Origin: Rossellomorea sp. AcN35-11
GTDB taxonomy: Bacteria; Bacillota; Bacilli; Bacillales; Bacillaceae_B
Reading direction: 5' to 3'
Assembly (NCBI GenBank): GCA_030388825.1
Contig: CP128835.1
Location: forward strand, 2,102,001 to 2,166,000
Length of the DNA: 64,000 nucleotides
Below, in pieces: positions 37,924 to 47,612 of the stretch; positions within the stretch are counted from its first letter, which is position 1; every line of letters begins with the position of its first letter. A program made the position numbers and the translations under genes. The notes under the pieces were generated by a model. That model had not been told where the DNA came from. It worked only from the letters and a program-made list of their open reading frames with translations, and did no database searches.

Positions 37924-39856
37924 ATGGCAGAAGTAGTGAAAATGCAGTTCCCTGATGGAAATGTCAAGGAGTTTCCTAAAGGGACAACAACAGAGGAGAT
38001 TGCTGCGTCCATCAGTCCCGGACTGAAGAAGAAGGCGCTGGCAGGTAAGATAGATGGTACTTTAATCGATTTGCGTACAGGTATCCAGGAAGATGGAGCG
38101 ATTGAAATTGTCACAGCCCCATCTGAGGATGCGTTGGAAATCCTTCGCCACAGTACAGCTCATTTAATGGCGCAGGCCATTAAACGCTTATACCCTGAGA
38201 CTAAACTTGGAATCGGTCCGGTGATTGAAGGCGGATTCTATTATGATATTGATTCCGAGCACACATTCACACCGGAAGATCTTCCGTTGATTGAAAAAGA
38301 AATGAAGAAGATCACAGGAGAAAACCTGGAAGTCATCCGAAAAGAAGTAAGCCGTGACGAAGCGCAGAAAATGTACGAAGAAATCGGGGACGAGTATAAG
38401 CTTGAGCTCCTGGAGGCCATTCCTGAAGGTGAACAGGTTTCCATCTATGAGCAAGGGGAGTTCTTTGACCTTTGCCGTGGGGTTCATATCCCTTCAACAA
38501 ATAAGATCAAGGAATTCAAGCTGCTAAGCATTGCCGGTGCATACTGGCGCGGAAACAGCGATAATAAAATGCTTCAACGGATTTACGGTACGGCCTTCTT
38601 CAAGAAAGAAGACCTGGAAGAGCACCTGCGCCTTTTAGAAGAAGCGAAAGAGCGTGATCACCGTAAGATCGGGAAAGAATTGAACCTGTTCATGAACTCG
38701 CAAAAAGTTGGACAAGGTTTGCCGATGTGGCTTCCTAAAGGTGCGACGATCCGCCGCATCATTGAGCGTTATATTGTGGATAAAGAAGAGCGTCTAGGCT
38801 ATGACCACGTCTACACTCCTGTCATGGGAAGCGTCGAGCTTTACAAAACAAGCGGTCACTGGGATCACTATCAGGACAATATGTTCCCGGTCATGGAAAT
38901 GGACAATGAAGACTTAGTCCTTCGCCCGATGAACTGTCCTCACCATATGATGATTTATAAAAACGGCATTCACAGCTACCGTGAGCTTCCGATCCGCATC
39001 GCCGAGCTTGGCATGATGCACCGTTACGAGCTGTCCGGTGCACTGTCCGGACTGCAGCGTGTGCGCGGGATGACGTTGAATGATGCCCATATCTTCGTCC
39101 GTCCTGATCAAATCAAGGAAGAATTCAAGCGCGTCGTTCGCCTCGTGCAGGAAGTGTACAAAGACTTTGACCTGAATGATTATTCTTTCCGCCTGTCCTA
39201 CCGTGATCCGGCTGATACGGAGAAATATTTCGATGACGACGAAATGTGGAACCGTGCCCAGGGCATGATCAAAGAAGCCATGGACGAGCTTGATGTCGAG
39301 TACTTCGAAGCAGAAGGGGAAGCGGCATTCTACGGCCCTAAACTGGACGTTCAGGTGAAGACGGCACTTGGGAAAGAAGAAACATTATCCACTGTTCAAC
39401 TTGACTTCCTGCTTCCAGAGCGCTTTGACTTAACCTATGTAGGGGAAGACGGGAAGCAGCACCGTCCGGTCGTCATCCACCGCGGCGTCGTATCCACAAT
39501 GGAGCGCTTCGGTGGCATTCCTGATTGAAGAATACAAAGGAGCATTCCCGACATGGCTCGCTCCGACACAGGTTCAAGTGATCCCTGTATCACCGGATGT
39601 CCACTTCGACTATGCGAAAGAAGTGAAAGAGAAGCTTCAAGCTGAAGGGCTCCGTGTAGAAATCGATGACCGCAATGAAAAAATCGGTTATAAGATCCGC
39701 GAATCCCAAATGAGCAAAGTCCCTTATATGCTTGTTGTAGGTGACAATGAAATCAACGAAACGGCTGTAAACGTGCGTAAATACGGAGAACAAAAATCAG
39801 AAACCATCTCCCTCGACGAATTCATCAGCCATATTACAAAAGAAGCAAGACGCTAA
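37924..39856 (+). CDS. thrS: threonyl-tRNA synthetase (reading frame interrupted by one extra G)
   Basis: With one frame restored, 643 residues, exactly B. subtilis ThrS. TGS domain (about 1-64), editing/SAD domain with [10 protein letters not shown], class II motifs including MNCPHH (zinc Cys), MRHRYE-type MHRYELSG and [10 protein letters not shown], and anticodon-binding domain at about 535-643. The break is at GG 39511-39512: upstream reads MERFGGIPD then stop; removing one G reads [22 protein letters not shown]. An otherwise perfect essential protein points to sequencing error. Expressed from the T-box leader. Confidence 0.95.
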
Positions 39857-39863
39857 GTCAATG

Positions 39864-39898
39864 AGAGGGACGGACCTTGGCCAAGGTCCGTCCCTCTT
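39864..39898. terminator. terminator of thrS
   Basis: AGAGGGACGGACCTTGG is followed immediately by its reverse complement, then TTTG; an almost perfect 17-bp stem. Confidence 0.85.
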
Positions 39899-40037
39899 TG
39901 ACGTTATGGAGAAGAGCAGGTAATCAATGTATCATGGTTGATTCTCGCTTCAATCAGCCCATGAAATTTCAAAAAAAATGTTGCACTCTCCCTGGATGTC
40001 TGATATTATGAAATACGTTGTGATATTAAATGATTAT

Positions 40038-40066
40038 TTGACAGCGGTTTTGTCATGTGATATAGT
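40038..40066 (+). promoter_or_regulatory. sigma-A promoter of infC-rpmI-rplT
   Basis: TTGACA (40038-40043), 17 bp, TATAGT (40061-40066). Confidence 0.9.
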
Positions 40067-40072
40067 ATCTAA

Positions 40073-40227
40073 GGTGAATTGAATACAGTTTGGTACAAGC
40101 AGAAGCTACCCGCTTCTCACCTGAATAACGCTTAAAGCTGTTTACAGGTATGTGATTGACTATTAAAGCTTTTTATATATGCTTAAATAATCAGGTGCGG
40201 GTGTTTCGACACTCGCACCTTTTTGTG
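40073..40227 (+). ncRNA. L20-type autoregulatory leader
   Basis: Structured 155-nt leader ending in a terminator GGTGCGGGTGT-TTCG-ACACTCGCACC plus TTTTT (40194-40222). Blocks such as GAAGCTACCCGCTTC and CACCTGA can pair upstream. In B. subtilis L20 binds this leader and terminates infC transcription; position and architecture match. Confidence 0.85.
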
Positions 40228-40304
40228 TGCTCTATGCATGCAAAAGGGAAGCGAGTGCGTCGGCCAAAGCCGTGTATTCTTTTAATAAACCTTGGAGGTG
40301 GCTA

Positions 40305-40823
40305 ATTATTAGCAAAGACATGATCTTAAACGAAACGATTCGTGCCCGTGAAGTACGTCTTATCGATCAAAACGGTGAGCAACTTGGGATTAAAACCAAG
40401 AATGAAGCTCTTGAAATCGCTGAACGTGTAAATCTTGATCTTGTTCTTGTTGCTCCAAATGCAAAACCACCCGTTGCTCGTATCATGGACTACGGTAAGT
40501 TTAAGTTTGAACAACAGAAGAAAGAGAAAGAAGCACGTAAGAATCAGAAGATCATCAATCTTAAAGAGGTGCGTTTAAGCCCGACGATTGATGAGCATGA
40601 TTTCAACACAAAGCTTCGTAACGCTCGTAAGTTCCTTGAAAAAGGAGACAAAGTGAAAGCGTCAATCCGATTTAAAGGTCGTGCGATTACGCACAAAGAA
40701 ATTGGTCAACGTGTTCTCGATCGCTTCTCTGATGAGTGCAAAGATGTAGCAACCGTTGAATCAAAACCGAAAATGGATGGTCGCAGTATGTTCTTGGTGC
40801 TTGCACCAGTTAACGAAAAATAA
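40305..40823 (+). CDS. infC: translation initiation factor IF-3
   Basis: 172 residues. N-domain with [18 protein letters not shown], linker and C-domain with [21 protein letters not shown]. The start is a rare ATT at 40305 (ATT-ATT-AGC-AAA), with GGAGG 6 bp upstream, giving the family N-terminus M-I-S-K-D. ATT/AUU initiation is used by infC in B. subtilis and E. coli and allows IF-3 to limit its own synthesis. Longer in-frame reading upstream runs into the leader and is not supported. Confidence 0.96.
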   Translation: MISKDMILNETIRAREVRLIDQNGEQLGIKTKNEALEIAERVNLDLVLVAPNAKPPVARIMDYGKFKFEQQKKEKEARKNQKIINLKEVRLSPTIDEHDFNTKLRNARKFLEKGDKVKASIRFKGRAITHKEIGQRVLDRFSDECKDVATVESKPKMDGRSMFLVLAPVNEK

Positions 40824-40845
40824 TCGACCCGAGGAGGAAAAGCAC

Positions 40846-41046
40846 ATGCCAAAAATGAAAACTCACCGCGGCTCAGCTAAGCGTTTCAAGAAAACAGGTT
40901 CTGGTAAACTTAAACGTTCTCACGCTTACACAAGCCACTTATTCGCAAACAAATCTACTAAAGCAAAGCGTAAGCTACGTAAAGCGGCAATTGTCTCTAA
41001 AGGAGATTTCAAACGCATTCGTCATATGCTTGACAACCTAAAATAA
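40846..41046 (+). CDS. rpmI: 50S ribosomal protein L35
   Basis: 66 residues, highly basic, [35 protein letters not shown] lies before the ATG. Second gene of the infC operon; a longer frame opening inside infC is spurious. Confidence 0.97.
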   Translation: MPKMKTHRGSAKRFKKTGSGKLKRSHAYTSHLFANKSTKAKRKLRKAAIVSKGDFKRIRHMLDNLK

Positions 41047-41056
41047 GAAGTATTAG

Positions 41057-41434
<378 letters not shown>

Positions 41435-41457
41435 TATCTGCTGACACGTCAGCGGAA

Positions 41458-41485
41458 TGAGGACTGGCCCATGGCCGGTCCTTTC
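41458..41485 (+). terminator. weak terminator after rplT
   Basis: AGGACTGGCC and GGCCGGTCCT (one G-U) around CAT, followed by TTCTTAT, a poor T-run. Confidence 0.6.
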
Positions 41486-41496
41486 TTATATAAAAG

Positions 41497-42008
41497 CTCT
41501 TTTCGTAAACATTGTTGCTTTACACTTAATCTCTTCAAGGGCTCTGTCAATTCGTCTGTGCTTGATGGTGAGGGGGAACTGCTCTACTTGCAGCTAGCGT
41601 TCGACCGAGCCTCTTTCGCTTAGCCGAACTGGGGTCTCGGCACGCCCAAAATCCGCAGGAGTATACGCAGTCTCCTCACCATCTCTAAAAGAAACCTTAT
41701 GAAAGAGCTTATGGAGTGTAAGAAAACAATTTAATTAGAAAAAATTTCCTTACGAAAAACTAAATTCAATTTAAATAAAAAAACAGTTTCCTACCACTCT
41801 GGTATTAAGTGAATTCTTTTAAGGACCCATACTCAGAAAGTTGATTGTAGCGGAAGGATGCTCGACTCCTGCGGGAGTAGCTGGACAGGTGAGACCCCGG
41901 AGGCTTGCCGAGGAGGCTCACCGCCAGCCCCGCGGAAAGCGAGCATCCTGCAGCGGAAATCAACTTCTACTTTCTTCTTTAAAATAGCAACAATGTTTAC
42001 GAAAAGAG
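41497..42008. mobile_element. 512-bp non-coding element with perfect 23-bp terminal inverted repeats
   Basis: 41497-41519 and 41986-42008 are perfect 23-bp inverted repeats (CTCTTTTCGTAAAC... and its complement). No transposase frame inside. It contains an inner inverted repeat GATGGTGAGG/CCTCACCATC (about 41566-41685) and a second nested palindromic element at 41840-41980. MITE-like; the flanking TATAAAAG/TCTATATG may include a target duplication, but none is certain. Confidence 0.65.
41840..41980. repeat. nested palindromic intergenic repeat
   Basis: Starts GTTGATTGTAGCGGAAGGATGCTCG and ends with a CGAGCATCCTGCAGCGGAAATCAAC block, i.e. imperfect inverted ends. The right 54 bp (41927-41980) match 13339-13392 in reverse complement with one mismatch. 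A 60-codon frame across it is an artefact. Confidence 0.8.
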
Positions 42009-42043
42009 TCTATATGAAAAATAACAGAAAGCAGGTATAAATT

Positions 42044-42322
42044 ATGGAACCACTGACAGGACTTTTATACATCTATGCAATCGCAATCAACCTCATCGGC
42101 TTTACCGTCATGGGTAAGGATAAAAAGAAGGCACAGCGGAACGAGTACCGCATGAAAGAGAGTACCTTATGGCAGGTTGCCATTTTGGGGGGGAGTGTAG
42201 GAGCTTTTCTCGGGATGAAAGTCTTCCGTCATAAAACAAAGCACACCCTGTTCGCTTTTGGGTTCCCTATTTTAGCCATGCTCCACAGTTTCCTGTTTAT
42301 CTGGCTGAACGGGAAATGGTAG
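42044..42322 (+). CDS. ysdA: YsdA, DUF1294-family membrane protein
   Basis: 92 residues. Two to three membrane helices (about 3-21, 43-60 and 68-87) with a basic cytosolic loop, KDKKKAQRNEYRMKESTLW, then GGSVGAFLGMKVFRHKTKH, the conserved DUF1294 signature. Function unknown. AGCAGGTATAAATT precedes the ATG. Directly follows rplT region as in B. subtilis, here separated by the inverted-repeat element. Confidence 0.88.
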   Translation: MEPLTGLLYIYAIAINLIGFTVMGKDKKKAQRNEYRMKESTLWQVAILGGSVGAFLGMKVFRHKTKHTLFAFGFPILAMLHSFLFIWLNGKW

Positions 42323-42417
42323 AATCCAAAGTTTTCATTCTTTAACCCATCTCCTTCACATACTATATAAAGAGTGCGTATAAACAGCTTAGAAAGCAGA
42401 AGGAGGTCACCTTTGCC

Positions 42418-42987
42418 ATGGACGAACGGTTGGTTGCTGCATTCGCCTTCATGGAAGCAAGCGGGTATCTGGCACCTGTTCTGTTTATCTTGTTTCATAT
42501 TTTGAGGCAGTTTTTGTTCATTCCGGTAGCCCTTGTATGCATGGCAGGAGGAGTGCTGTTCGGAAGTATATTCGGCACTCTGTATTCTTTAATCGGATTA
42601 ACGCTCTTATCTGTCACTTTTTATTTTGTTATCAAGAGCTTCACATCTTTCTATGAAAAACTCATGAGACTGAAGGAGAAGTGGTTTGGAAGAAATGCCA
42701 CGCTTACGACCGGTCAAATCGCGGTCCTCAGGCTAATTCCTTTTGTTCATTATCAGCTCCTCAATCTCTGTTTACTTGAGCGCAAGAAACAACTGAAAGC
42801 ATTTGTTCGTGCCTCTGTCATCTCAAACATTCCCCTGGCGTTCTTTTACACGGTATTTGGTCAATACATCAAACAATTCTCCCCACCTATCCTTGTCATG
42901 ATTTTCCTTGGACTGATTGTCCTCTTTTACCTTTTAAGAGAGAAAGTAAGAGTGATCCAATGGAGGGAGTTCTTTCCAGGCAAATAA
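42418..42987 (+). CDS. VTT/DedA-like (TVP38/TMEM64) membrane protein
   Basis: 189 residues with about five membrane segments. FIPVALVCMAGGVLFGSIFGTLYSLIG matches the VTT (DedA/SNARE-associated) signature with the glycine-rich re-entrant loop, and RLIPFVHYQLLN is the second conserved part. Such proteins are implicated in lipid scrambling or transport. AAGGAGGTCACC before the ATG. Faces ysdB tail-to-tail and shares a terminator with it. Confidence 0.85.
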   Translation: MDERLVAAFAFMEASGYLAPVLFILFHILRQFLFIPVALVCMAGGVLFGSIFGTLYSLIGLTLLSVTFYFVIKSFTSFYEKLMRLKEKWFGRNATLTTGQIAVLRLIPFVHYQLLNLCLLERKKQLKAFVRASVISNIPLAFFYTVFGQYIKQFSPPILVMIFLGLIVLFYLLREKVRVIQWREFFPGK

Positions 42988-43017
42988 AAAAATGGCCCGT
43001 GGGCCATTTTTTAATGT
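42986..43017. terminator. bidirectional terminator between the VTT gene and ysdB
   Basis: AAAAAAATGGCCC and GGGCCATTTTTT around GT serve both convergent genes. Confidence 0.92.
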
Positions 43018-43397
43018 TTCTTTTTAAGGAACTCATGAATCGGGCTTTTCCAATCCAGCTTTGCATTAGGGTATCTTTCTTTGATCTCATTCTCAAGGTA
43101 GTGAAAATCTTCCTGGCTCAGCCCTTTTAGTGAAGAAGGTTTCGTTGACCAGACAAAGATGGAAACCACCTCGAAAGATGTATCCGTCGTCCCTAAGTAT
43201 TTTTCCCCTTCAAACAGAACTCCCTTATACGTAATATGGAAATTCTTCCGTACATTTTCCTGATCATCGAGAAAGTAAAAACGCTTCTGCTCCTGGGCAA
43301 GTTCCAGCTTTCGCTTTGGATCCATGATATATTTCACACTGCGGTATAAAAGATAAAGGATGAGGAAAAAGATGACCAAACGAATAAGCCAAAGCAT
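43011..43397 (-). CDS. ysdB: sigma-W pathway protein YsdB
   Basis: 128 residues. One N-terminal membrane helix (about 2-19), basic stretch (MDPKRKLELAQEQKRFYF) and a soluble domain, as in YsdB. In B. subtilis it belongs to the sigma-W regulon and influences that response; exact role unknown. ATG at 43397 is chosen: AGGGAGG lies 8 bp upstream, whereas the ATG two codons earlier is only 2 bp away. A sigma-W type promoter stands upstream. Confidence 0.85.
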   Translation of the reverse strand: MLWLIRLVIFFLILYLLYRSVKYIMDPKRKLELAQEQKRFYFLDDQENVRKNFHITYKGVLFEGEKYLGTTDTSFEVVSIFVWSTKPSSLKGLSQEDFHYLENEIKERYPNAKLDWKSPIHEFLKKKH

Positions 43398-43435
43398 AAC
43401 CATTACCTCCCTAGGCATAAGTCTTCTCCCTTATT

Positions 43436-43460
43436 TACGATTTAAAAAGAAAAAGGTTTC
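43436..43460 (-). promoter_or_regulatory. sigma-W-type ECF promoter of ysdB
   Basis: Minus-strand GAAAC (43460-43456), exactly 16 bp, CGTA (43439-43436): the standard sigma-W promoter layout (TGAAAC-N16-CGTA), with C in place of T at the first base. Confidence 0.75.
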
Positions 43461-43541
43461 GTTTTATTTAAATTTCATATGAAAATTTGTCATACTAAGG
43501 GAGAAGACAAGAAAAAAGAAACCTTGTAGGGGGAGACAGGC

Positions 43542-44030
43542 ATGAATATTGAAAGATTATTACATATGCAAAAACAACTGGATCAACATATCGAAGAAGA
43601 GCATGGATTAGAAAATGTGGATTTAGTGGAGAAGAAAATCCTGGCCCTGCTGGTTGAAGTGGGAGAATTGGCAAATGAGACGAGAAGCTTTAAGTTTTGG
43701 AGTAAGAAATCATCTTCATCGAAAGGTGTGATCCTTGAAGAATTCGTAGATGGTATCCATTTCATCCTGTCGTTGGGACTTGAAATCGGCATTCAGGAAT
43801 TTGACCTCGGGGAAACCAACTATGCCAATGAGGATGTAACGAAACAGTTCCTGGATGTATTCAAAGCGGCCAACCAGTTTGCAGAAGAGCGGTCCGTCGG
43901 TCACTTTCAGGAATTGTTCCGGCAATATGTGTATTTGGGAGAGCTGTTGGGATTCTCCCACGAAGAGGTCCTCGATGCTTATGTAAAGAAGAATGAAGTG
44001 AATTATAATCGCCAAAAAGAAGGATATTAA
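43542..44030 (+). CDS. dimeric all-alpha dUTP diphosphatase
   Basis: 162 residues, all-helical. LVEVGELANETRSFKFW supplies the E-x3-E metal ligands and LEEFVDGIHFILSLGLE the second E-x3-D set, the pattern of the dUTPase_2/MazG-like dimeric family. Hydrolyses dUTP to dUMP, preventing uracil in DNA and feeding dTMP synthesis. ATG preceded by GGGGGAGACAGGC. Monocistronic-looking, ahead of ysdC. Confidence 0.88.
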   Translation: MNIERLLHMQKQLDQHIEEEHGLENVDLVEKKILALLVEVGELANETRSFKFWSKKSSSSKGVILEEFVDGIHFILSLGLEIGIQEFDLGETNYANEDVTKQFLDVFKAANQFAEERSVGHFQELFRQYVYLGELLGFSHEEVLDAYVKKNEVNYNRQKEGY

Positions 44031-44123
44031 AGAGTGGAACCTTTTCCCCGTTTGGAGATGGTTTTGAAGAAACGGGCAGTTTTTAGTATAATGAGAGGTA
44101 TAACTATTTAGGGGGTCGAAATA

Positions 44124-45209
44124 ATGACGAAATTAGATGAGACATTGACCATGCTCAAGGATTTAACCGATGCAAAAGGTGTGCCGGGTAATGAGCGTGA
44201 AGCAAGGAACGTAATGAAGCGATACATAGAGCCTTTTGCCGATGAAATCACTACGGATAACCTGGGAAGCCTGATTGCTAAAAAAGTCGGGGACGAGGAC
44301 GGACCTAAGATCATGGTGGCTGGACACCTGGATGAAGTCGGTTTTATGGTCACTCAAATCGATAAAAAGGGGTTTCTGCGTTTTCAGACTGTCGGCGGCT
44401 GGTGGTCACAGGTCATGCTAGCCCAGCGCGTCACGATCGTAACGGACAAGGGTGAGGTTACGGGTGTGATCGGATCGAAACCGCCCCATATCCTTTCTCC
44501 TGAAGCCCGTAAGAAAGCAGTTGATATCAAAGATATGTTTATCGATATCGGAGCTTCAAGCCGTGAAGAAGTACAAGAATGGGGAGTGAAGCCAGGAGAT
44601 ATGGTCGTCCCTTATTTCGAATTCACGGTGATGAACAACGAAAAGATGCTGCTTGCGAAAGCATGGGATAACCGGATCGGCTGTGCGATTGCCATCGATG
44701 TACTGAAAAACCTGAAAGATGAAAAACACCCGAACGTGGTATACGGCGTAGGGACCGTCCAGGAAGAAGTGGGCCTTCGCGGAGCGAGAACCTCTGCTGC
44801 CAAGATCCAGCCTGACATTGCCTTTGGCGTGGACGTCGGGATTGCAGGAGATACACCTGGCATTTCTGAAAAAGATGCAGCGAGCAAAATGGGTGAAGGT
44901 CCACAGATCATCCTCTACGATGCATCCATGGTGTCCCATAAAGGTCTTCGGGACTTTGTGACCGATACGGCTGACGAACATAACATCCCGTATCAATTCG
45001 ATTCCATTGCAGGAGGAGGGACGGATTCAGGAGCGATCCATCTGACTGCCAATGGAGTTCCTGCTTTATCCATCACCATTGCAACCCGCTATATCCATTC
45101 TCACGCTGCGATGCTACATCGTGATGATTACGAAAATGCCGTTAAACTGATTACGGAAGTCATAAAGAAGCTGGATAAGGATGCAGTAGCTAACATTACC
45201 TTTGATTAA
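44124..45209 (+). CDS. ysdC: M42-family aminopeptidase YsdC
   Basis: 361 residues, same length as B. subtilis YsdC. Dinuclear metal ligands in [11 protein letters not shown] (about 70), WDNRIGCA (about 181), [10 protein letters not shown] (catalytic Glu pair about 212) and RYIHSHAAM (about 318). Glutamyl/leucyl-type aminopeptidase, typically forming large tetrahedral complexes that process peptides. GGGGGTCGAAATA before the ATG; strong terminator after. Confidence 0.93.
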   Translation: MTKLDETLTMLKDLTDAKGVPGNEREARNVMKRYIEPFADEITTDNLGSLIAKKVGDEDGPKIMVAGHLDEVGFMVTQIDKKGFLRFQTVGGWWSQVMLAQRVTIVTDKGEVTGVIGSKPPHILSPEARKKAVDIKDMFIDIGASSREEVQEWGVKPGDMVVPYFEFTVMNNEKMLLAKAWDNRIGCAIAIDVLKNLKDEKHPNVVYGVGTVQEEVGLRGARTSAAKIQPDIAFGVDVGIAGDTPGISEKDAASKMGEGPQIILYDASMVSHKGLRDFVTDTADEHNIPYQFDSIAGGGTDSGAIHLTANGVPALSITIATRYIHSHAAMLHRDDYENAVKLITEVIKKLDKDAVANITFD

Positions 45210-45211
45210 CC

Positions 45212-45248
45212 AAAAAAAGATGCTGGTGATTCACCAGCATCTTTTTTT
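45212..45248 (+). terminator. terminator of ysdC
   Basis: AAAAGATGCTGGT and ACCAGCATCTTTT form a 13-bp stem followed by T residues. Confidence 0.95.
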
Positions 45249-45289
45249 GTAGGCTAAATTTCCAATGGTTGTTGCATTTTATTCTGTAT

Positions 45290-45430
45290 AATTAGGGGAA
45301 CTGAATCGCTTGCAGCTAAAGGATCGCGGTCGAGACTCAAGCTTAGCGAAACGAGAGCCTCGCGGAAAGCGAGCATTCTGGAGGTGCCATCTTCTTAAGA
45401 ATGACAACAATCCTTACTAAAACTCTCTAT
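45290..45430. repeat. degenerate copy of the 41.5-kb inverted-repeat element
   Basis: Contains GGGGAACTG, TTGCAGCTA, GGTCGAGACTC, CGCGGAAAGCGAGCAT blocks shared with 41570-41960, and 45403-45430 resembles its right end (CAACAAT...TTAC.AAAA...TCTATG). Left end not recognisable. Confidence 0.6.
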
Positions 45431-45439
45431 GATGGGTCA

Positions 45440-45982
45440 TTAGAAAGCAATCCTTTCAGATGGCATCAGATTGGCTCCGATCGTCTTTTTAATGATCCGT
45501 ATGGCACTTTCATTATCCTCCTCTGTTTCTGAAGCCATGCAATCCCTGGGTATGGACAATCCGTATTCTCTCATATAGGCATCGTTGGCTGTGTAGAGCA
45601 CACATATGTCGCCGGCAATTCCCGTGAGAATCAGGTGGTTGACGCCCAGCTGATGAAGGAGGATGTCAAGCTGGGTTCCGAAAAAACAGGAATGCTTCGG
45701 TTTGATGATGAAATAATCATCTTGATCAGGGTGGAGCTTCTCGATGACCGCTTTCCCTTTGCTCTTTTCACAGTGTGTGATGATGTCATTCATATTGTCC
45801 TGCCATAACCCATAATTATCATTCACATAAATGACGGGTATTCCTGATTTCTTCGCCCTCTGCTTGAGCTCATGTATGTTTCCTGCGACTTCAAGGGTGT
45901 TTTCCAACAATTCATCCCCGCCATGGAAATCAAATGTATTGATCATATCAATGATGAGTATGGCCGTTTTATCCCCGCCCAT
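45440..45982 (-). CDS. isochorismatase-family cysteine hydrolase
   Basis: 180 residues, complete. Catalytic triad of the family: Asp in LIIDMINTF (about residue 12), Lys in IIKPKHSCF (about 95), and Cys in TGIAGDICVLYTANDA (about 127). Related enzymes include nicotinamidases and N-carbamoylsarcosine amidases; substrate unknown. AAAGGTGGAATGAATC before the ATG. Transcribed away from sspI's neighbour side; not part of the B. subtilis core order at this point. Confidence 0.85.
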   Translation of the reverse strand: MGGDKTAILIIDMINTFDFHGGDELLENTLEVAGNIHELKQRAKKSGIPVIYVNDNYGLWQDNMNDIITHCEKSKGKAVIEKLHPDQDDYFIIKPKHSCFFGTQLDILLHQLGVNHLILTGIAGDICVLYTANDAYMREYGLSIPRDCMASETEEDNESAIRIIKKTIGANLMPSERIAF

Positions 45983-46119
45983 GATTCATTCCACCTTTCT
46001 CTCTTTGTCTCTTCCATACCACTGAAAGAGGCGGACCCAAACCACCTTACGAGAGAAAGGGGAGGGATGAATGGAACCACATAAACAAAGGCAACCCCTG
46101 TCCAGGATTGCCCTTGTCA

Positions 46120-46341
46120 TTACTGTGTTTGTTGCTGCTGCAATGATTCCTCTAATGTTTCGAGAACCATTTTTTGTTCCTGGGGATCGGCGTTCTGCCA
46201 GAAGACTTCAAGGAGTACACCCAGTCCGGGAAGAGTTTTCTCTTCTCCTCCCTGGATCGCATCGACGATGGTGTCTCTCAATTCGTCCTGGTTGTTACCA
46301 GAAACGTTGTGTATGATTGCTTTACGTAAGTTAAGATTCAT
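46120..46341 (-). CDS. sspI: small acid-soluble spore protein SspI
   Basis: 73 residues. [19 protein letters not shown] and [19 protein letters not shown] are the SspI signature; a minor forespore protein under sigma-G in B. subtilis. ATG at 46341 follows AAAAGGAGAAATGTG; the frame extends further upstream but without support. CATCCTA on the minus strand at 46369-46363 resembles a sigma-G -10, with only a weak -35. Position next to ysgA matches B. subtilis. Confidence 0.93.
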   Translation of the reverse strand: MNLNLRKAIIHNVSGNNQDELRDTIVDAIQGGEEKTLPGLGVLLEVFWQNADPQEQKMVLETLEESLQQQQTQ

Positions 46342-46466
46342 CACACATTTCTCCTTTTTTGCTAGGATGAGGAATTCATTGTTATCTTGTCTCAAATTGA
46401 ATTTATTATGTATGAAAGTTAAGGTATAATGAGACCTTGACTAGTACGCTAAAGGAGCGGATACGA

Positions 46467-47228
46467 TTGAAGTATATTCAATCCTCGAAAAATCCAGTGG
46501 TAAAGCAGTGGAAGAAATTATTGACCAAAAAAGAGCGGGATCTCACCCGTACCTATATCATTGAAGGATTCCATCTTGTCGAAGAAGCATTGAAGCAGGA
46601 GGATACAGTCCTTGAACTGATCCTGGTGGAAGGAACCGACCTTCCCCGCAAATGGCCGGTGGATTCAATTTCCATGACGACAGTGTCAGATGAAGTGGGG
46701 AAGGTCCTGTCAGATACCGAGACATCTCAGGGGATCTTTGCCATTTGTAAGCAAAAAGAAGACGAGCATGACCTTGAAAAAGCCAACACATTCATGATCC
46801 TGGATGGTCTGCAGGATCCGGGGAACATCGGGACGATCATCCGCACAGCCGATGCGGCGGGAATGGATATGGTCGTGTTGGGCAAGGGGACGGTGGATCC
46901 CTACAATCCTAAAGTGTTAAGGTCAGCCCAGGGAGGACACTTTCATATTCCTATCGTCAGAAGGGACCTTACAGAAACGATAGCGGCCTTGAAAGAACGG
47001 GATATCCCTGTTTACGGAACGGCCCTGGAAAATGGTGTGGAATATACATCCATTAAGCCGGCATCTTCATATGCTCTGATCGTAGGGAACGAAGGGAATG
47101 GCATGTCGAAGGACCTCCTGACGGAAACGGACCAGAACCTCTACATCCCCATTTACGGTAAGAGTGAATCATTGAACGTAGCGATTGCCTCGGGCATTTT
47201 GCTGTACTATTTTAAAAATGGGCAGTGA
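46467..47228 (+). CDS. ysgA: SpoU-family RNA 2'-O-methyltransferase YsgA
   Basis: 253 residues. Short N-terminal substrate-binding domain, then SPOUT fold with LDGLQDPGNIGTIIRTADAAG (motif 1, about 111-131), IVGNEGNGM (motif 2, about 211) and LNVAIASGILLY (motif 3, about 236). Methylates rRNA or tRNA; target not known to me. TTG start at 46467, with AAAGGAG 9 bp before; begins MKYIQSSKNPVVK as in the family. Confidence 0.92.
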   Translation: MKYIQSSKNPVVKQWKKLLTKKERDLTRTYIIEGFHLVEEALKQEDTVLELILVEGTDLPRKWPVDSISMTTVSDEVGKVLSDTETSQGIFAICKQKEDEHDLEKANTFMILDGLQDPGNIGTIIRTADAAGMDMVVLGKGTVDPYNPKVLRSAQGGHFHIPIVRRDLTETIAALKERDIPVYGTALENGVEYTSIKPASSYALIVGNEGNGMSKDLLTETDQNLYIPIYGKSESLNVAIASGILLYYFKNGQ

Positions 47229-47243
47229 ATTCCTTGAAAAGGT

Positions 47244-47272
47244 TTGAATTTTGCCGGGAAATTCACTATAAT
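47244..47272 (+). promoter_or_regulatory. sigma-A promoter of pheST
   Basis: TTGAAT (47244-47249), 17 bp, TATAAT (47267-47272). Confidence 0.8.
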
Positions 47273-47278
47273 AATGCA

Positions 47279-47545
47279 CATATAATGAAAAGACGTTGAA
47301 AGAGGAAAGTAGCACATGACCTTCTTTAAGGGAGAGAATGCCCTGGACTGTAAGCATTCTTAAGAAAGCATAGTGTGAAGATTTCACCTCTCGAGTTGGC
47401 ATCGGGACCATTCTCCCAGTAAGAATGTAAAGATGCTCCGGCATAAGCCGTTATCCGAATGAAGTGAGTATGTCCCTGTGGATATGCTTATAAGGGTGGT
47501 ACCGCGATATAAACCTCGTCCCTTTTTGGGGATGGGGTTTTTTTA
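47279..47545 (+). ncRNA. T-box leader of pheST
   Basis: T-box core AAGGGTGGTACCGCGA at 47492-47507; TGGT fits a tRNA ending ACCA. TTC in GAAGATTTCACC (about 47377-47388) is a candidate Phe specifier. The terminator CCTCGTCCC/GGGGATGGGG plus T-run is at about 47514-47545. Confidence 0.93.
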
Positions 47546-47612
47546 TTTGTTCAGGTTTGGATAAACCCTTCAGATGATGATTCGGACGATATACATTAAA
47601 GGAGGAAGAATA

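Noticed and set aside
41858..42040. 60-codon frame in the 41.5-kb element
   Set aside because: Entirely made of palindromic repeat sequence; GC-rich repeats give open frames by chance.
46071..46316. 81-codon plus-strand frame with a good ribosome-binding-like sequence before it
   Set aside because: It runs antisense through sspI; the sspI protein is clearly conserved, and the plus-strand translation has no recognisable feature beyond a short hydrophobic start.
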